A DNA stretch of 64,000 bases from Amaranthus tricolor (lineage: Eukaryota; Streptophyta; Magnoliopsida; Caryophyllales; Amaranthaceae). The position numbers and the translations under genes were made by a program. Under the pieces are notes generated by a model. The model had not been told where the DNA came from. It searched no databases and worked only from the letters and a program-made list of their open reading frames with translations. Of this stretch, positions 1-12,725 are shown piece by piece. Location: the NCBI RefSeq assembly GCF_026212465.1, contig NC_080056.1, positions 4,881,810 through 4,945,809 of the forward strand. The letters run 5' to 3'. Positions within the stretch are counted from its first letter, which is position 1; each line of letters starts with the position of its first letter.

Positions 1-350
1 AAGTATTTTTATGTTCGAGCCTAAGATTAGGTTAGTTCGCAGTTACTAACAGCGAACAAAAAAATTGGTCAAAAAAACTCAAAATTGTTTGTTTACAGTT
101 AATAACTACGAACAAAAGGGAGAAAATGTCATATTAGAAGGGACAAAAAAACTTAAAAACATGTTTAACTGCGAACAAAACATAATTTCCATTTTTGTGT
201 CTTCTAACAGTATGACATTGTCTCCTTTTGTTCGCAGTTAACAACTGCAAACAACCAATTTTGACTTTTTTTTAACCAATTTTTTTGTTAGTTGTTAGTA
301 ACTGCGAACTAACCTGATCTTAGGCTTGGACATGAAAATGCTTATTTTTG
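1..350. repeat. Foldback (long-hairpin) MITE, possibly cut by window edge
   Basis: The first about 155 bases and bases about 195-350 are imperfect inverted repeats of each other along nearly their full length. For example GGTTAGTTCGCAGTTACTAA near base 30 is mirrored by TTAGTAACTGCGAACTAACC near base 295, and the motif ACGAACAAAAGGGAGA is mirrored near base 225. The whole unit would fold into one long hairpin with a loop near 160-190. No coding capacity is visible. The left end may lie outside the window, so a target-site duplication cannot be checked. Confidence 0.8.
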
Positions 351-2161
351 GACTTAAGTTTACCCGAAACTCATTCTTTTATTTTTTTTTGTTAAAATTG
401 TTTATTTGTTTTACATTTTCTTATTTTACATCATTTTGCAATGTTGGGGGCTAAAATGCAAGTAATCAAACTAAACTAATATCTAAACTCTGTTTAATTT
501 AGGGAATCGAGTCTTATACAATCAAACATATTAAACGGGCACAAAACTACTAGTAATTGATCTACATCTCATTACTAATTGAACTATTAATCCAACATGC
601 TAATCTATCTATAAACCACATTGTTACACTCATGGAAACAAAAGAGTACAATATAAAACTAAAGCATCAAGACATTTTATCCCCATTTTAGTATCACCCT
701 TAAAAGGCTTTAATAGAATCAACTACTTTTTTTTATTGTATTATAGAAATATGATTTCAAAATATAAAATTCATATAATAAATTTTTATTTGAAATTTAT
801 ATTAATTGAATTATTTAGCCCGTATAAAATAGCACATTTCACAGTAAAATCGCTGCAATTTAGGTAATAATATTTATTATTCAACAATGAAAATGATTTA
901 AAATTTAGAAGGCCCAATTGGCTTTTGGCAACCATTTTAAAGGTCCAGCTGGCCACCGTTTACGTCAATTCAACATTTCAATCATGCAAAACGAATAGAG
1001 TATGTAGTTAATGAATTTGTACAAAATGACTTGTACACATGCCAAACTTGCCACAAACCCAGGCCAATTCTTCCATAATTCGCATCAAGAAGTACTCCTT
1101 TTAACCAACTGCTAGGCTACACCTTGTGTTGTATCATCATTCACCATACATTTTGGGTACTTCAACAACCATTTATGTGACCACGCTATATACAGAGGTG
1201 GACTTAGGATTTAGCTTTAGTTATTGTATAATCATACTGGTTATCTTATATGTAGAGGTTGATTATTAAGTACTTTTTAACTTATATATTATATTATTGT
1301 ATAAAATTAGTAGTTTTTTTGGTTGAGATTGCTTCATAGTCACTCTTTTTGCATTAGCTTATGCTTAGCGAGAGTTTTCTTAAGAGTTTTGGGTGAATTT
1401 GCTCATCAAATTGAAGGGTTTATTGGATTATTTAGCTTGAAAGGCTTGCTAGATCGGTGAAGTTTAATCAATGAGCTAACCCAAGTAATTCTGCAAGTAT
1501 TTTTTCTTTATTTATTTTAGTTGATGTTGTGATTTTTAATATTATACGTAGTTAAATTTGTTAGCCCAAGAAGACATGCATGTGTTAATGTTTTTTGATG
1601 GATTTGCATATAGATCATGATAGTTGCATATTCATGAGATATGATTAATTCATTGGATTGTGTAATTTTTACAGGTTAAATTCAAGAATTTCGCATTTTG
1701 TTCAATTTTCTCTAGCTTCAATCACCAAAGCCAAGAATTTCGCGTTAGAAGTAGCTTTGTTTTTTCTTTTTTTTTTTTGAAGATGCATTAGAACTAGCTT
1801 TGTTTATCTCTATACTTGTTTTAATCTCTATTATGTTTAATTGTATATCGCCTTACATGATGATGAGTGAAAACCTCTTACCCTAACTTTCTTTTATAAG
1901 TTTTAATAACTAGTCTTAAAGTCCTTAATTGATTTTAATCCTCTATCATGATTAATTGTATATGCCCTTACATGATGATTGAAAACCTCTAACTTTCTTT
2001 TATAAGTTTTAATAACTAGTCTTAGTGTCCTTAATTGAAGTGCTGGTGATATCATTGCTTTGTAGGTAGATGCTCAAATGCTCAAATTTTAAAAATAACC
2101 AAATACGTTCATCATAGCATCGGTGTCTATACAAAAGAAAAGAGAAAAAGAAATAACAAAA
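351..2161. other. AT-rich intergenic DNA, no gene recognised
   Basis: Short interrupted frames only. There is a small internal direct repeat: 'acatgatgatga..gaaaacctctta..ctttcttttataagttttaataactagtctta' occurs at about 1854-1918 and again, slightly changed, at about 1969-2023. I see no RNA gene or coding exon. Confidence 0.5.
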
Positions 2162-2340
2162 AGGTGTTCATTTGGATTATCGGGTTAATTTTGGGTCAGG
2201 TGTTGCAAGAAGGTTCAATATCGGGTCTTGTGTACACATTGATTTTTACATTATTTTAAATTCATTGTGAAGTCGGGTCAAATCGGATTCGAAATTCCAA
2301 GGTCGGCTAAATATCTTCATCGGGTCTGTTTTGAACACCT
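2162..2340. mobile_element. MITE with AGGTGTTCA terminal inverted repeats
   Basis: It begins AGGTGTTCA and ends TGAACACCT, with an interior rich in 'cgggtc/gggtcagg' blocks. This is the same style as the element at 13618-13977, so both look like members of one short non-autonomous DNA transposon family. Length 179 bp, non-coding. Confidence 0.6.
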
Positions 2341-2390
2341 CTACCTATATCTATATGCATGTGAAATAAAAACTCAATTTTTTTGAAAAT

Positions 2391-2819
2391 TGTCAAAAAA
2401 TACCTAATAAAAACTTTTTTATTCCAAAAATACCTAATAAAAAAGTTTTGCTAAATACCTAATAAAATTTTTTCTTTTCCAAAAAATATCAAGTAACGTT
2501 TTCCTTCAATTGACCGTCAAATATAACGATTGACTGGTCAAAATCAAAAATTCTTCTTCCTCATCTTCAATTTCTTTTCCAATTTAATTTTGATTTTTAG
2601 TAAAAAGTAGAGGAAGAAGATAGTGAGGTAATTGAATTGGAAAAGAAATTGAAGATGAGGAACAACAATTTTTTATTTTGATCGGTCAACCATTATATTT
2701 GACGGTCAACTGAAGGAACACGTTAATGAAAAGAAAAAAAATTTTATCAGGTATTTTTTGACAAAAGTTTTTTTATTAGGTATTTTTGGAGAAACATTTT
2801 TATTAAATATTTTCTGACA
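2391..2819. mobile_element. Foldback MITE, about 430 bp
   Basis: The ends are inverted repeats: the left begins TGTCAAAAAATACCTAATAAA, and the right end read in reverse complement begins TGTCAGAAAATATTTAATAAA. Internally 'tgaccgtcaaatataacg' pairs with 'atatttgacggtcaac', and 'cctcatcttcaatttctttt' pairs with 'aaagaaattgaagatgagg'. The whole unit therefore folds back on itself. Non-coding. Confidence 0.7.
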
Positions 2820-3829
2820 CTTTTTTTTTAATTAACTCTATTTGTATAATGACACTTGGCCTACAATAGCGATTGAAAAATTAATTTGGACATCTAAAGA
2901 AAATGTCGTTATCAGAGTATAACAATTGAGATAAAATCAATTCTCAAAGAAATTAATTTTTTGAAAAAAATTATCGTTAATAATACAATATTTCGTTAAT
3001 TTTCTTACAATAATAACAACTTTTAATCAACCAAGAATAACATCAACTTAGGAAGATTTTTTTCTAGGATAATACTAACTTTAATTAATCAACTAATTTA
3101 TCAATTTTTTTGGTCATATAATCTCCTATAATTTAATTTTTAACATATTAAAGAATATTCATAGAAAAAAAAAACCCTAATTTAATAATAAATTGTATTA
3201 TCGTTCATAATTTTTCTTTATTTTTTTTTTGCTATGCCCAGTCCCTTACTAATCCTGGTAAAAACAAACGAGCCGTCAAGACCGAACTCTTAACTCTTTG
3301 CTTTTGTTGAGCAACATTCAATCTCACAAGCAGGAAACTAGGCCACGGCCGCCGGAGCCTGCGGCGCTACACGGTGCACACTAGCGACTGCACTATTGGG
3401 GTAAACAATATTTCCATTCATTACTTTTTTCTACCCTAAATTGATTAAATTAATCTAAAACTTGTTGGCTTTTATTGACATCAATCAATTTTGTTTTTTA
3501 TGTGTCTGATTTCGATTTCATTTCAAGAATAATTGCTCTTGATTTCATCCCAATCGATACTTATACTGATTTTTAGAGACATTAGTTTTTGAATTGAGTG
3601 GATATTCAACACAATAGCTATGGGCCTGAATTGATTTCTTGTGAAATGATTTTTTAGGGTTCTACGAATTTTGATATTTCTATGAGGGTTAGTGGGTTTT
3701 GTTCTATAAAGCATTCTGGTTACAAATGCTACTTAGAGTAGCTTTGTTTTGATTCATTGTTTAGAAATATTGGGCAGTGTAGTTTACGGATTGTTGTTCT
3801 TCATATTGATAAAGGTGAAAGTGGTTCAG
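2820..3829. other. Intergenic region upstream of bL9 gene, with a GC-rich block
   Basis: Mostly AT-rich. Bases about 3233-3411 are strikingly GC-rich compared with everything around them (GGCCACGGCCGCCGGAGCC near 3341). The block contains no long ORF and its origin is not recognised. Bases about 3420-3829 should hold the promoter and 5' UTR of the bL9 gene. A 'ggttcag' immediately before the ATG at 3830 looks like a 3' splice site, so a 5' UTR intron is possible. Confidence 0.4.
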
Positions 3830-6800
3830 ATGGCATATTACCATTCTGCTAAAAATTTACTTCGTCAAATCATCAAAAATGGTAGTGTTAAGAAGTTGGA
3901 TGGATTTGCTAATCCCCATTTTTTCACTGGCCAAGGACTTAGATACAGAAAATTGGAAGTCATTCTGACAACGGTATGTCTAGAAACCTAAACCTGCTAT
4001 GTTTGTCATGGTTTAATTTTCTTATGCTTGTTATTTACTTTATGAATGATTTGACCATGTAGAACATGGAGAATCTTGGAAAGGCTGGCGAGACTGTGAA
4101 GGTGGCGCCAGGGTATTTCCGCAATTATCTAATGCCTAAGCTACTTGCTGTGCCTAACATCGACAAGTTTGCTTATCTCGTGAGAGAGCAAAGAAAGGTA
4201 TTTTTTCAACTTTACTCTGATGAGTGTTAATGCTTTCTTTGCTCTAGTACTTTCTGTTTTGCTAAAATGTATTTTTAATTAGATTTCAAATTTTACGAAA
4301 GTTTTTCCTGTCGGAATTTTTTTTCTAATGACATTTGGCATTGGGTTAATGTCATATTGTTGTTTCTTTGTAATGTTCAGATCTATCAGCCTAAAGAGGA
4401 GGAAGAAGTTAAGGTAGTTAAAGAAGGTAAGGAAGATATGATGAAAGAGTACATTGCTGCTGCAAAACGGCTGGATAATGCAACAGTGGTAAGTGTTATG
4501 TAATTCTCATTTTCTTAAGTGGTCATTTTCCTCTTGGTTTAGAGTGTTGTTCTATTAGGTCATTGCACTTGTTGTTATACCTTGTTTTAGTGATTTAGAA
4601 ATTAGAATTAGAATGCTTTCTATCAATTTTTGTTACTTTGGTTACCCAAGCTTCCTTCCAAACCTAAACGATAATGTTTACTTGGATGTGATCCTTGAAC
4701 ATCATGAGAACACTTATGAAGGGTCCCTGACTCCAAGTAGCTTATAGGGAACTTACCGTCGAGTCTTTCCAATGATTACCAAGGTCATTGTTTTCTACTT
4801 TCTGGCCAAGATATCTATTTTTCTGTGGATGTTCTTTATTCGATGCAAATGATCTTTTACTAGGAAGTTCATGCTCTCCTTACTCGTTGTAAATGATCTT
4901 TAACTAAGGTATCCTATGAACGTGGATCAAAAAAATAACTTTTGCCTCATAACTTGAACTCTGGTGCTTTGGCTTCCACCCTCTTGACACTTTCTTCAAG
5001 TATGAAGATGGTAAGTAGTGCTTTCTTTTGTACAAGGAAATAAGTTTGAAGGATGCTTTTGCAGAATGTGGAAGTGCTATTTAAAGTTATATACATTGAA
5101 TGTAATTCAATATCAAGTGTGGAAGTTGTATGGATTCATCTTGCTAAGAAGTGGTAATAGGAAGTGAAAAGAAATGTGCTTTTTAGGTCTTTTGCAGATA
5201 ATGATTGGCTGATTGAGCAAATTGCCTGGATTGATCATCAGAATGATAACTTTCCTTACAAACATGTAGTTCAATGTTGCTTCTTCTTTTTTTCCATATC
5301 GCCCTCTGAATTTTGTCTCAAATGTTGTTTGCACTTTGCACTTCCTTACTTGACAATGATCTCATAACTGAGCATATATTGGGTAATAGAGAAATTCATT
5401 TTTCGCCTGCTATCATGAAAGCATTGTAGGGGTGATTTGCTTTCTTGGTAAATCAATATCTCGAAATGATCTATATCTCTCAGTTAATTAGATTAGCTCT
5501 CTGTAGGAATGATTATTAGCTAAGAGATTCATGAATGAAGATAGATTCCACTTTCACAAGTTCCATTATTGGCACTTGATTTTGCTTGCAGAAGGATAAA
5601 GGAGAAAATTTTACGACTAAAGAGAGGATTGTATAAGAGTGGAAAATCATCTCACTTTGGAGAGAATTATATAAGAGGGGGTGACCTTTAGGTTTTGGAC
5701 GTGGAGAAGTACCATTGAGGTTTTTGTCATTCTCAAATTCTGAAGACTGATCTTTTATGAGAAAGGGACAGGGCATCCTTTGGTTCCATATGGATTTCGG
5801 AGGTTTGGAGGTGGATTCTGACATATATATCTGATGTTCTGTAAAGTTTCAAATGTTAGCTGATGAAGTAGTGGAATCATCAATCATTGCTATATGTGAT
5901 TGATACATAACGCATTGACCATCGAGCCTGATTGCTTCAATTGAATAATTCGATTGGCCTGTCTTGGAAGTAAAACTTGGTTTTTTCATTTTTTTTCAAC
6001 TAAATCTATTTATTATTCGGTCATACTAAGACCAAACTTGGTGGGTACCCATATCAAATGGATTCTTTCTGGGACTAAGACCAAAAGGCTCTAAAGCACT
6101 ATGAGGCACTTGACTTAGGCACTATTAACACTTTGAGGCACTCACCTTAAGGAATAGCCTTGCCCAGCCCTATCAAGGTGCCCAACCCATCGCCCCTAAG
6201 GCGTTAGCCTTAGATGCTCTGGGGACGAGCAATTTATAGCTTAGAGACTTCAGTGGTTATTTTGGCTTTATATGTTGCAGAAATTGAGCACTAAGATCCT
6301 ATAAAGACTGTGCTCAAGTCCCACTAACCTGATTGTCATAGTTTTGTTAATTTAGGTCCCTATATAGTTTTTGCTGCTGATGCTTTACGGTTTCATTTAT
6401 ATAGTTTTTGAGTTGCTGGAAAGAATTGTTAACTTAATTTACTTTGTTGGTGGAATGTGTGGTCTATCTTTTAACTTCATTGGCCATGCCACTGACATCA
6501 GATCACATTATTATGGTGAAGGATCGAAAGAAAAAGGCTAGCATAGAACAACGGAAAAAAAATACTTCCTAGGACTAAAGCTTGGTTTACCTTCCCTGTT
6601 TACTTTGAGTGTCCAAATTTCCCTCTGTTTCTTTCTGCCTCTTAAAGTCCTTTGTATTCTCTCCATCATTGTTCTCATTGCTTGTGAAATTTAGAGCATA
6701 GGCTCCAATAACTATAATTGTTTTTTTTTGTAGGTTTTTAGAAGATACTTTAAGGTTGACAATGAATTGCGAGAACCTGTGACAAAGGATGAGATAATTG

Positions 6801-7121
6801 CTGAGGTATGCTCTATTCTTTCCCATCCAAAATATAAGAAAGTATGCCAAACTACCGTATGCCCTAGAATGGATTTATCGAAGTTATTACATCACTTCTC
6901 TCAATGCCTACGTTAAGAGATAATTCGTTATGTTTTACACGATAAAAATTTTACAGGTAGCAAGGCAACTTTCTGTACGCATTGAACCCGAAAACTTGCA
7001 AATGCCAAACCCTTTGTCATCATTGGGGATGCATGAGATACCACTTGTCTTACCAAAATCCATTCCATTGCCCCACGGAAAGCTTGCATGGACTCTCAAA
7101 GTCAAAGTTAGAAGAAAGTAA
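3830..7121 (+). CDS. Organellar (probably mitochondrial) ribosomal protein bL9, 5 exons
   Basis: Exons 3830-3973, 4063-4197, 4381-4488, 6734-6805 and 6957-7121, all with GT..AG borders and all in phase 0, give a 207-residue protein. Residues about 39-80 carry the bL9 signature (KLEVILTT, NMENLGKAGETVKVAPGYF, RNYLMPKLLAVP): the N-terminal rRNA-binding domain of the large-subunit protein. A short basic N-terminus (MAYYHSAKNLLRQ) precedes it and could act in organelle import. The C-terminal part (VARQLSVRIEPENL .. HEIPLVLP) fits the second bL9 domain. The frame is open upstream of 3830 but has no ATG there, so 3830 is the first Met. Intron 3 is 2.2 kb, much longer than the others, and contains no recognisable gene. 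Mitochondrial rather than plastid targeting is inferred from family resemblance only. Confidence 0.9.
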
Positions 7122-10100
7122 TGGGATTTCCTGGCTTAGCTTAGATCAATAGTTACTGGTATTGTATTTTCAGCCTTGTGGAAGTCAGATTTTGAATAAT
7201 TTTTGTCTTCCCTCAAGTGTTCAGTTTCACCAATAGACACCATTTTAATTGAAAGTGCAGCATTCACAGGTGTGATGGCTATGGCCTGGACAACCCATCA
7301 TTGAAACACTGATAAGGCACTTCCAAAATTGTGACTTTTTGCGTTGGAAATCATTTTAGTTCGTTGATGCGTGAATGAATGAGGATTCTAATGCTATGGT
7401 TAGTAAAAAGTCATGTTGTCGGAGCTCGACTAGGGAACTAGACCAAAGGTTCTGAAAATCTACCTATTCGGTATAATTGTTGAAAATAAACTTAACTATT
7501 GTTTATTTTTAGTTTTTACTTACAAAGAAGCTTGAAGATGGTTATAAATAACTGATAAGTTTATCTTTACCTTTACTTAATAGGTAGATTTATTTAAGAA
7601 TGTATTAGTCTATAACATGAGCTCGATAAATTAATTTGACTAATTAATGAAAAAAAAATGATAACTATTTAAATAGTTCAAACTGAATTTTGAAATTCTC
7701 AAGCACACAACTTAATTTTGACAAAAGATGCACTCTATCAATTACATTTGATAAGTACTTCTTTATCATTTTAAATTTGCTATTAAAAATGACATATTAT
7801 AATAAAAAATGTCATTCTCAATAACTTTCTCAAAGGTTCAAAGGGAATAGTAAACAAAAGGACCCTTAAAGTATTACTAATTAGAAACTTCATAATGTTA
7901 AGATTGAGACATTAAGCATATAGTTTTCATTTGGGGTTAAAATTCGACTTTCACATCGATTTAAAAGTCATTTGTCGAATAAGTTTTTTCTATTTTACCA
8001 ACCAACAAGCCAATAGTTGAAAGTCGGCTATATTATTAGGCGTATTTGATAAATAACTCATTGTTAGACTATTAAATTGAATTTGGGTTTTAATTGATCA
8101 AACAATTCAAAGTATATTTGGCATAATTGACTTATACGCAAATAAAACCTCCTATGAGTAGCTATTTTCATTGATTTTTGATATTTAACCCTTTTAAACA
8201 ACCAATTAATAACTAATATTTACTACCTCCTATTCATCTGAAATGGATAATTTTCTTTTGGTACACTATTCATTCATCACTCTTAAGTTGTATTTTATTA
8301 TTAATCTATAAGTTAAAACATAATCATGTGCGATCTTATTTGATTCGTTTTGACGTAAAGATTATTAATATCAACTTTTTATAATTTTTAATTATACATA
8401 ACTCGATATATTAAGAATCGAATAAGTGCATTGGAAAGTGTGCATAAAGTAAATGTCCCATTTTAGAGATAGTATTAAATATCTCCACGATAGCTGCCAC
8501 AACAATCAATAAGTAAAAACTTCGAATTGATCAAACAAACCAACAATTATTTATCAAACACAACAGATAAAATTTAAAACAATGAGTAGGGGCCATCGCA
8601 ATAGGGGTCCTTTGGACTTTTAGATACTAGATATACTCCTATGATGAAGTAAAGTTGATAAAAAGTACAGACATTGTACACCTCAACCTTAAGCATGAAA
8701 ACTTTTCAACAAGATTAATGATTTTTAATAATGGATTTAGTTTGGAGTACTCCTTATAAAATAAGGACATTGTCCACCTCAACCCTTGGATTCAATTATT
8801 GTGGTACCTCTCTTTACTCTTTTTTAAGTGTGAATGAGTAGCAATTCTTAATTTGAGATACCAAATCATTTCTTTCTCTAATAAAGTGAAATATGGTTTT
8901 TTCTTAAAAAACGGTGGATATTTGATAATAAATAAAAAAATTTAAGTATATTAATAAAATTAAAATAAGTTAAAATGTATGAATGAGATTTTAAAAAGTG
9001 ATGATTTGAATTGTCAAAAAATAATCATGATACGAAAATAAGGTGACAACTCAAAATAAAAAATAATGCTAAATGAGAATGACGAAGGGAGTAAATGTTT
9101 TCTTTACTAGTTAATCAAACTTAAAATACGAGGCAGCAGGTAAAGTATTACATAATTTTCATTGAGGTGTTTTGGTAATTAGTTTATATAATATATCATG
9201 GACTATAGCCATCGGCTGAACTTGTAACTAGTGGTGGACCCAATGATGGTTTAACGGGCTATAATAATAATTTTTAATTGAAAATACGTAGATGAATCGC
9301 CAAGGGATAGAGTAATGTATTTTTGGCGTGAGTGATGAACATATGAATAATGTTTTAAAAATTTGACAACTTAAAGACAACGATATAATTTTCCTTTTAA
9401 TAAATGTAAATTGTAAAGCATTTTGACTTTTGTTTCAATTGGAGCATTTACACTTTCCCATGTATTCTTGTTGTTCACTCCCATTAAAAGTTGTAAATAC
9501 AACTTATTCATTTGACTTAAAAGTTAAAAAAACTATTTAACGAATAAGCACTTATAACGGGACATTCAATCAAACCACTAATTAAAGGATTTCTTAATTG
9601 GATGTTTATTCTCAAAGATGTTTGTCAAAACATATAAATGATCATTATTCATCACAAATATCATTATAATCAGCATTGAATTGACTCTATTTTCTTCTAA
9701 TTAGGACATACGCAACGCTTTTTATTCGATTCCATGCAGCAATCAACTTTTCTCTTAGTCTCACAAACGTACTCCTATTTTTGTCTTATTTATCCGCCAA
9801 TTCATCCCTTCTTTTAATAAAAACACTATGACACTGAAAATACCATTTAAAAACCATGCTATTTAAAACTTTTGCTATTAGCAAACGGTCCCAATCCTCT
9901 TAAGTAGAAGTTGTATTATTATAAAACAATACAAAAAATGGAAATGCAAACATTAGACAAATTTGGTATAGAATGGGGAAAGATAATTGGTTAATTGGAT
10001 CATTATGTTAAGGTACTCCCTACCTAGGATTATTGTTTAAAGTGTACTCGTACTAAATAGAGATGTTCCTCCAATTGTTTCAAGTGTCTTGAAACTTGGT

Positions 10101-10374
10101 AAAGCAAGCACAATTATTACCAAAGTATGTTCTCCTACCTTTTGGCTTTTATAAAGATCATCATGCTATCTTATTCCAGCAGCAAATTAAAAACATAAAA
10201 TAAATAAAAAATTTTAAAAAAAGTTTGAGACCCAATAAGATAGATCAACAACTTTTTTCATTTTTCCATTTCTAGGCATGGATAACGATCACCATTCACC
10301 ATGGTGTTATCTCAAAATTAATTTGTGACATTATTTATTAGTAAAATAATCTAAATTTTAAAAAATAAATAAAT
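7122..10374. other. Long AT-rich intergenic region with MITE debris
   Basis: No ORF of note and no splice-supported coding exon. There are fragments resembling degraded MITE ends: 'ctacctcctattcatctgaaatgg' near 8223 and 'aatgacgaagggagtaaatg' near 9078. Both look like half-elements of Stowaway/Tourist-type repeats without a matching partner. Confidence 0.4.
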
Positions 10375-10800
10375 GGGTGTTCAACGGGCTAAATTTTTAT
10401 TTTGAGTCCTCATTCGACCCGTTTTTTAGAAGAAAGGGTCGGATTGAAAATAGATCAGGCCGAAAACGGGTTTTAGTATAATGAAAATGATGCGAGTATA
10501 AAAGGGTTAAATAATAGTCGAAAATGAACCTTTGTATATAGCATAATTGATGAATAATTTAATTATTATAAATAACAATGCAATAAAGTTTCTCAACGTT
10601 TCTACAATTTAGTTATTATAAACGATAATTTAATGATTATATATTGCTCAATGTGGATTTTAATGATTTTTAGTGATAAAAAGGCCATGTGGCTTTCAAA
10701 AGCCGACCCATATAAGACCCATATCAAGTTTAAAAGATCCTTATTCAACACAGCTCATATTTACTTAAACTTGATCTGACTCATATCCAACCTAAAAAAT
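10375..10800. mobile_element. Degraded GGTGTTCA-type MITE (left end clear)
   Basis: The left end GGGTGTTCAACGGGC, followed by 'gacccgtttttt' and 'gggtcgg' blocks, matches the family at 2162-2340 and 13618-13977. A matching right terminus is only weakly visible (around 'ttattcaacacag', about 10741-10753), so the right boundary is approximate. Non-coding. Confidence 0.4.
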
Positions 10801-11749
10801 ATATTTCTCATCCACACATGACTTAAGTATTAAAAGGACAAAAATAGTCATGAGTTCAGTTTCTGTTGCCCCTTCCTAATTCTACTTTTTCTATACTTAA
10901 TTTTTTTTCTAATTCCAAATACTAGATTAATTAAATGTATTCTCTAATTCTCTGTATACTACCTACCTTTTACATTTGTACTAGTATTATTTTATTTTAA
11001 TTTACACCTTTTTGAAAAAGGTATTTTTGTGATAAAATTAACCTACAATGAACTTTGTTGCCATCTATTCTATTCAACCTTTTTTTACCCTCGTTTGCTC
11101 ATCTTGTTTAAGCTTAATTTAAGTGTCAAATACTCAAATGTAATATCACATGTAGTTACAGATGAGCAAATAAATTAAAAAGATATAAACATAACCACAA
11201 TTTGTCAATGAATTAGTGAGAGATTCTTGATCATGTAGTTTCTTGCTTCTTATTCTTTAATTTCATATTATTCTTGTTCATGTTTAGTTCTCAAGTATTC
11301 ATATTTTGATTGTACAAGTGAAAACATAAAATGATGGAGCAACATAAACCCTAAATTATTAGCCACTTAGCCTTAGGTATAGTGTAAAAATGCAGTAATG
11401 GTCACGATCACGGTAACGAAACGGTGATGTAGTAACATAAGTACTGATACATTTATCGTAAGCCTAAATATCGACTGAATCCATAAAATATCCCTTGATA
11501 CATCCCAAAATGTATTTTCTTTTCACATTTACAACACGAGAAATATCGATCTATTTATTTTGAAAATCTTAACAACGCGGCCTGATAAACTAGATGTCCC
11601 TACAATGTAATTGTCCACCTATACCCTACCCTTTCAAACAACATAAATACCCTACTCTCTAATCTCTCAAAAATCACAAAGTTATATCCATCAATCATCA
11701 TATAACATTTAAACTTTTCTTCACCAAACAGTCATACCCTCCAAAACTC
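10801..11749. other. Region upstream of the NF-YC gene
   Basis: No coding exon. The last about 150 bases before the ATG (tracts such as 'cctaccctttcaaacaacataaatacc', 'ctctaatctctcaaaaatcac') are pyrimidine- and CA-rich, as in plant core promoters and 5' UTRs. I cannot assign a definite TATA box. Confidence 0.35.
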
Positions 11750-12454
11750 ATGGATCCCCATTGGAACACTCCTCACTATTATAATCACATTCATCAACAA
11801 CTGCCCCCATTGATCAATAACCCACCTGATCAAACCCCTCTTCATAATCAGCAACACCAAAACCCACCTTACTCATCCACACCAGAAGGCAGTAATCTCC
11901 TACAACAGCAGCTCAGAACTTTCTGGAATAACCAGAATCTAGAAAGCAAACAAGCCATTGATTTCAAAAACCACAGCTTACCCTTAGCAAGGATCAAAAA
12001 GATCATGAAATCTGATGATAATGTACACATGATATCATCAGATGCACCAATCTTATTGGCTAGAGCTTGTGAAATGTTTATACAAGATTTAACACTTAGA
12101 TCATGGAATTCTACTGAAGAAACAAAAAGAAAAACTCTTCAGAAAGCTGATATTTCTGCTGCACTTTCTACTACTGATTTATTTGATTTTTTGGTTGATA
12201 TTGTTCCAAGAGAAAAACCTGTTATTTCCAATGTAATGCCAATCTATCCTTCTAGATTCTCATCAATGGGGTTGCAGCAGCTTGAGGGTTATAATCCTCT
12301 AGGTGAAGGTACAGGGGTTAACATGGGTTTGCAGCAAATTCAGCATGATGATCAAGTAGATCATGGAGGGGTGAATGTTAGTAAGTATTATGTTCAAGGA
12401 GGGTGGCCCACTTTTATGTCTAACCAGTCTGCTTGGCCTCCACCAGATCTTTGA
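11750..12454 (+). CDS. NF-YC (CCAAT-binding factor subunit C) histone-fold protein
   Basis: A single-exon, 234-residue protein. Residues about 77-155 form an NF-YC/HAP5 histone fold: LPLARIKKIMKSDDNVHMIS, then ACEMFIQDLTLRSW, KRKTLQKADISAAL and FDFLVDIVPR. NF-YC pairs with NF-YB and then NF-YA (or CCT-domain proteins) to bind CCAAT boxes in the nucleus. The N-terminus is Gln/Pro/Asn/His-rich and includes LLQQQLRTFWNNQNLE, like the helix that precedes the fold in NF-YC. The C-terminus is loosely conserved. Some fold positions differ from the usual plant consensus (ISSDAPILLARACEMFIQDL where many have ISAEAPVLFAKACEMFILEL), so it is a somewhat diverged paralogue. Lack of introns is normal for this family. 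Confidence 0.93.
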   Translation: MDPHWNTPHYYNHIHQQLPPLINNPPDQTPLHNQQHQNPPYSSTPEGSNLLQQQLRTFWNNQNLESKQAIDFKNHSLPLARIKKIMKSDDNVHMISSDAPILLARACEMFIQDLTLRSWNSTEETKRKTLQKADISAALSTTDLFDFLVDIVPREKPVISNVMPIYPSRFSSMGLQQLEGYNPLGEGTGVNMGLQQIQHDDQVDHGGVNVSKYYVQGGWPTFMSNQSAWPPPDL

Positions 12455-12540
12455 CATTCTAAAAGTGAAAAGCTATATATGGAACATAGAGAAAGTATTC
12501 TGAATTCCTTAGCTTATAATGTGATTATGTCTTATTAGTT

Positions 12541-12725
12541 TCAAACAACTTTTACACGGACTCTTTATTTTAATACATATATCTGTGTCCGATCCTTGAT
12601 GCTCGGACAATGGCATGGCATTTAGACACTTCATTTTAGACGTAAAATTAAATATTTAGATGTATTCGACATTTGGACACGTTCCAGTATCCAATATTAA
12701 TACCCAAGTCTAAGTATCATAGGTT
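12541..12725 (-). repeat. Dispersed repeat (copy in inverse orientation at 14805-14985)
   Basis: The stretch with 'gtgtccgatccttgatgctcgg', 'gacacttcattttagacgt' and 'gtatccaatattaatacccaagtc' is the approximate reverse complement of 14805-14985, which reads 'gactcgggtactgatgtcgg', 'aaatgatgtgtctaagtgtc', 'ccgagcatcaaggatcagac'. The two therefore belong to one dispersed family, probably a MITE or SINE-like repeat. Ends are not resolved. Confidence 0.5.

Noticed and set aside
3749..3829. Open frame extending the bL9 N-terminus upstream of 3830
   Set aside because: It has no ATG (the open stretch begins at a TTG) and ends in an acceptor-like 'ttcag' right before the ATG, so it is more likely UTR or intron.
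5113..5824. Several 70-100 residue frames in bL9 intron 3
   Set aside because: Low complexity, no conserved motif, on both strands within a well-supported intron.
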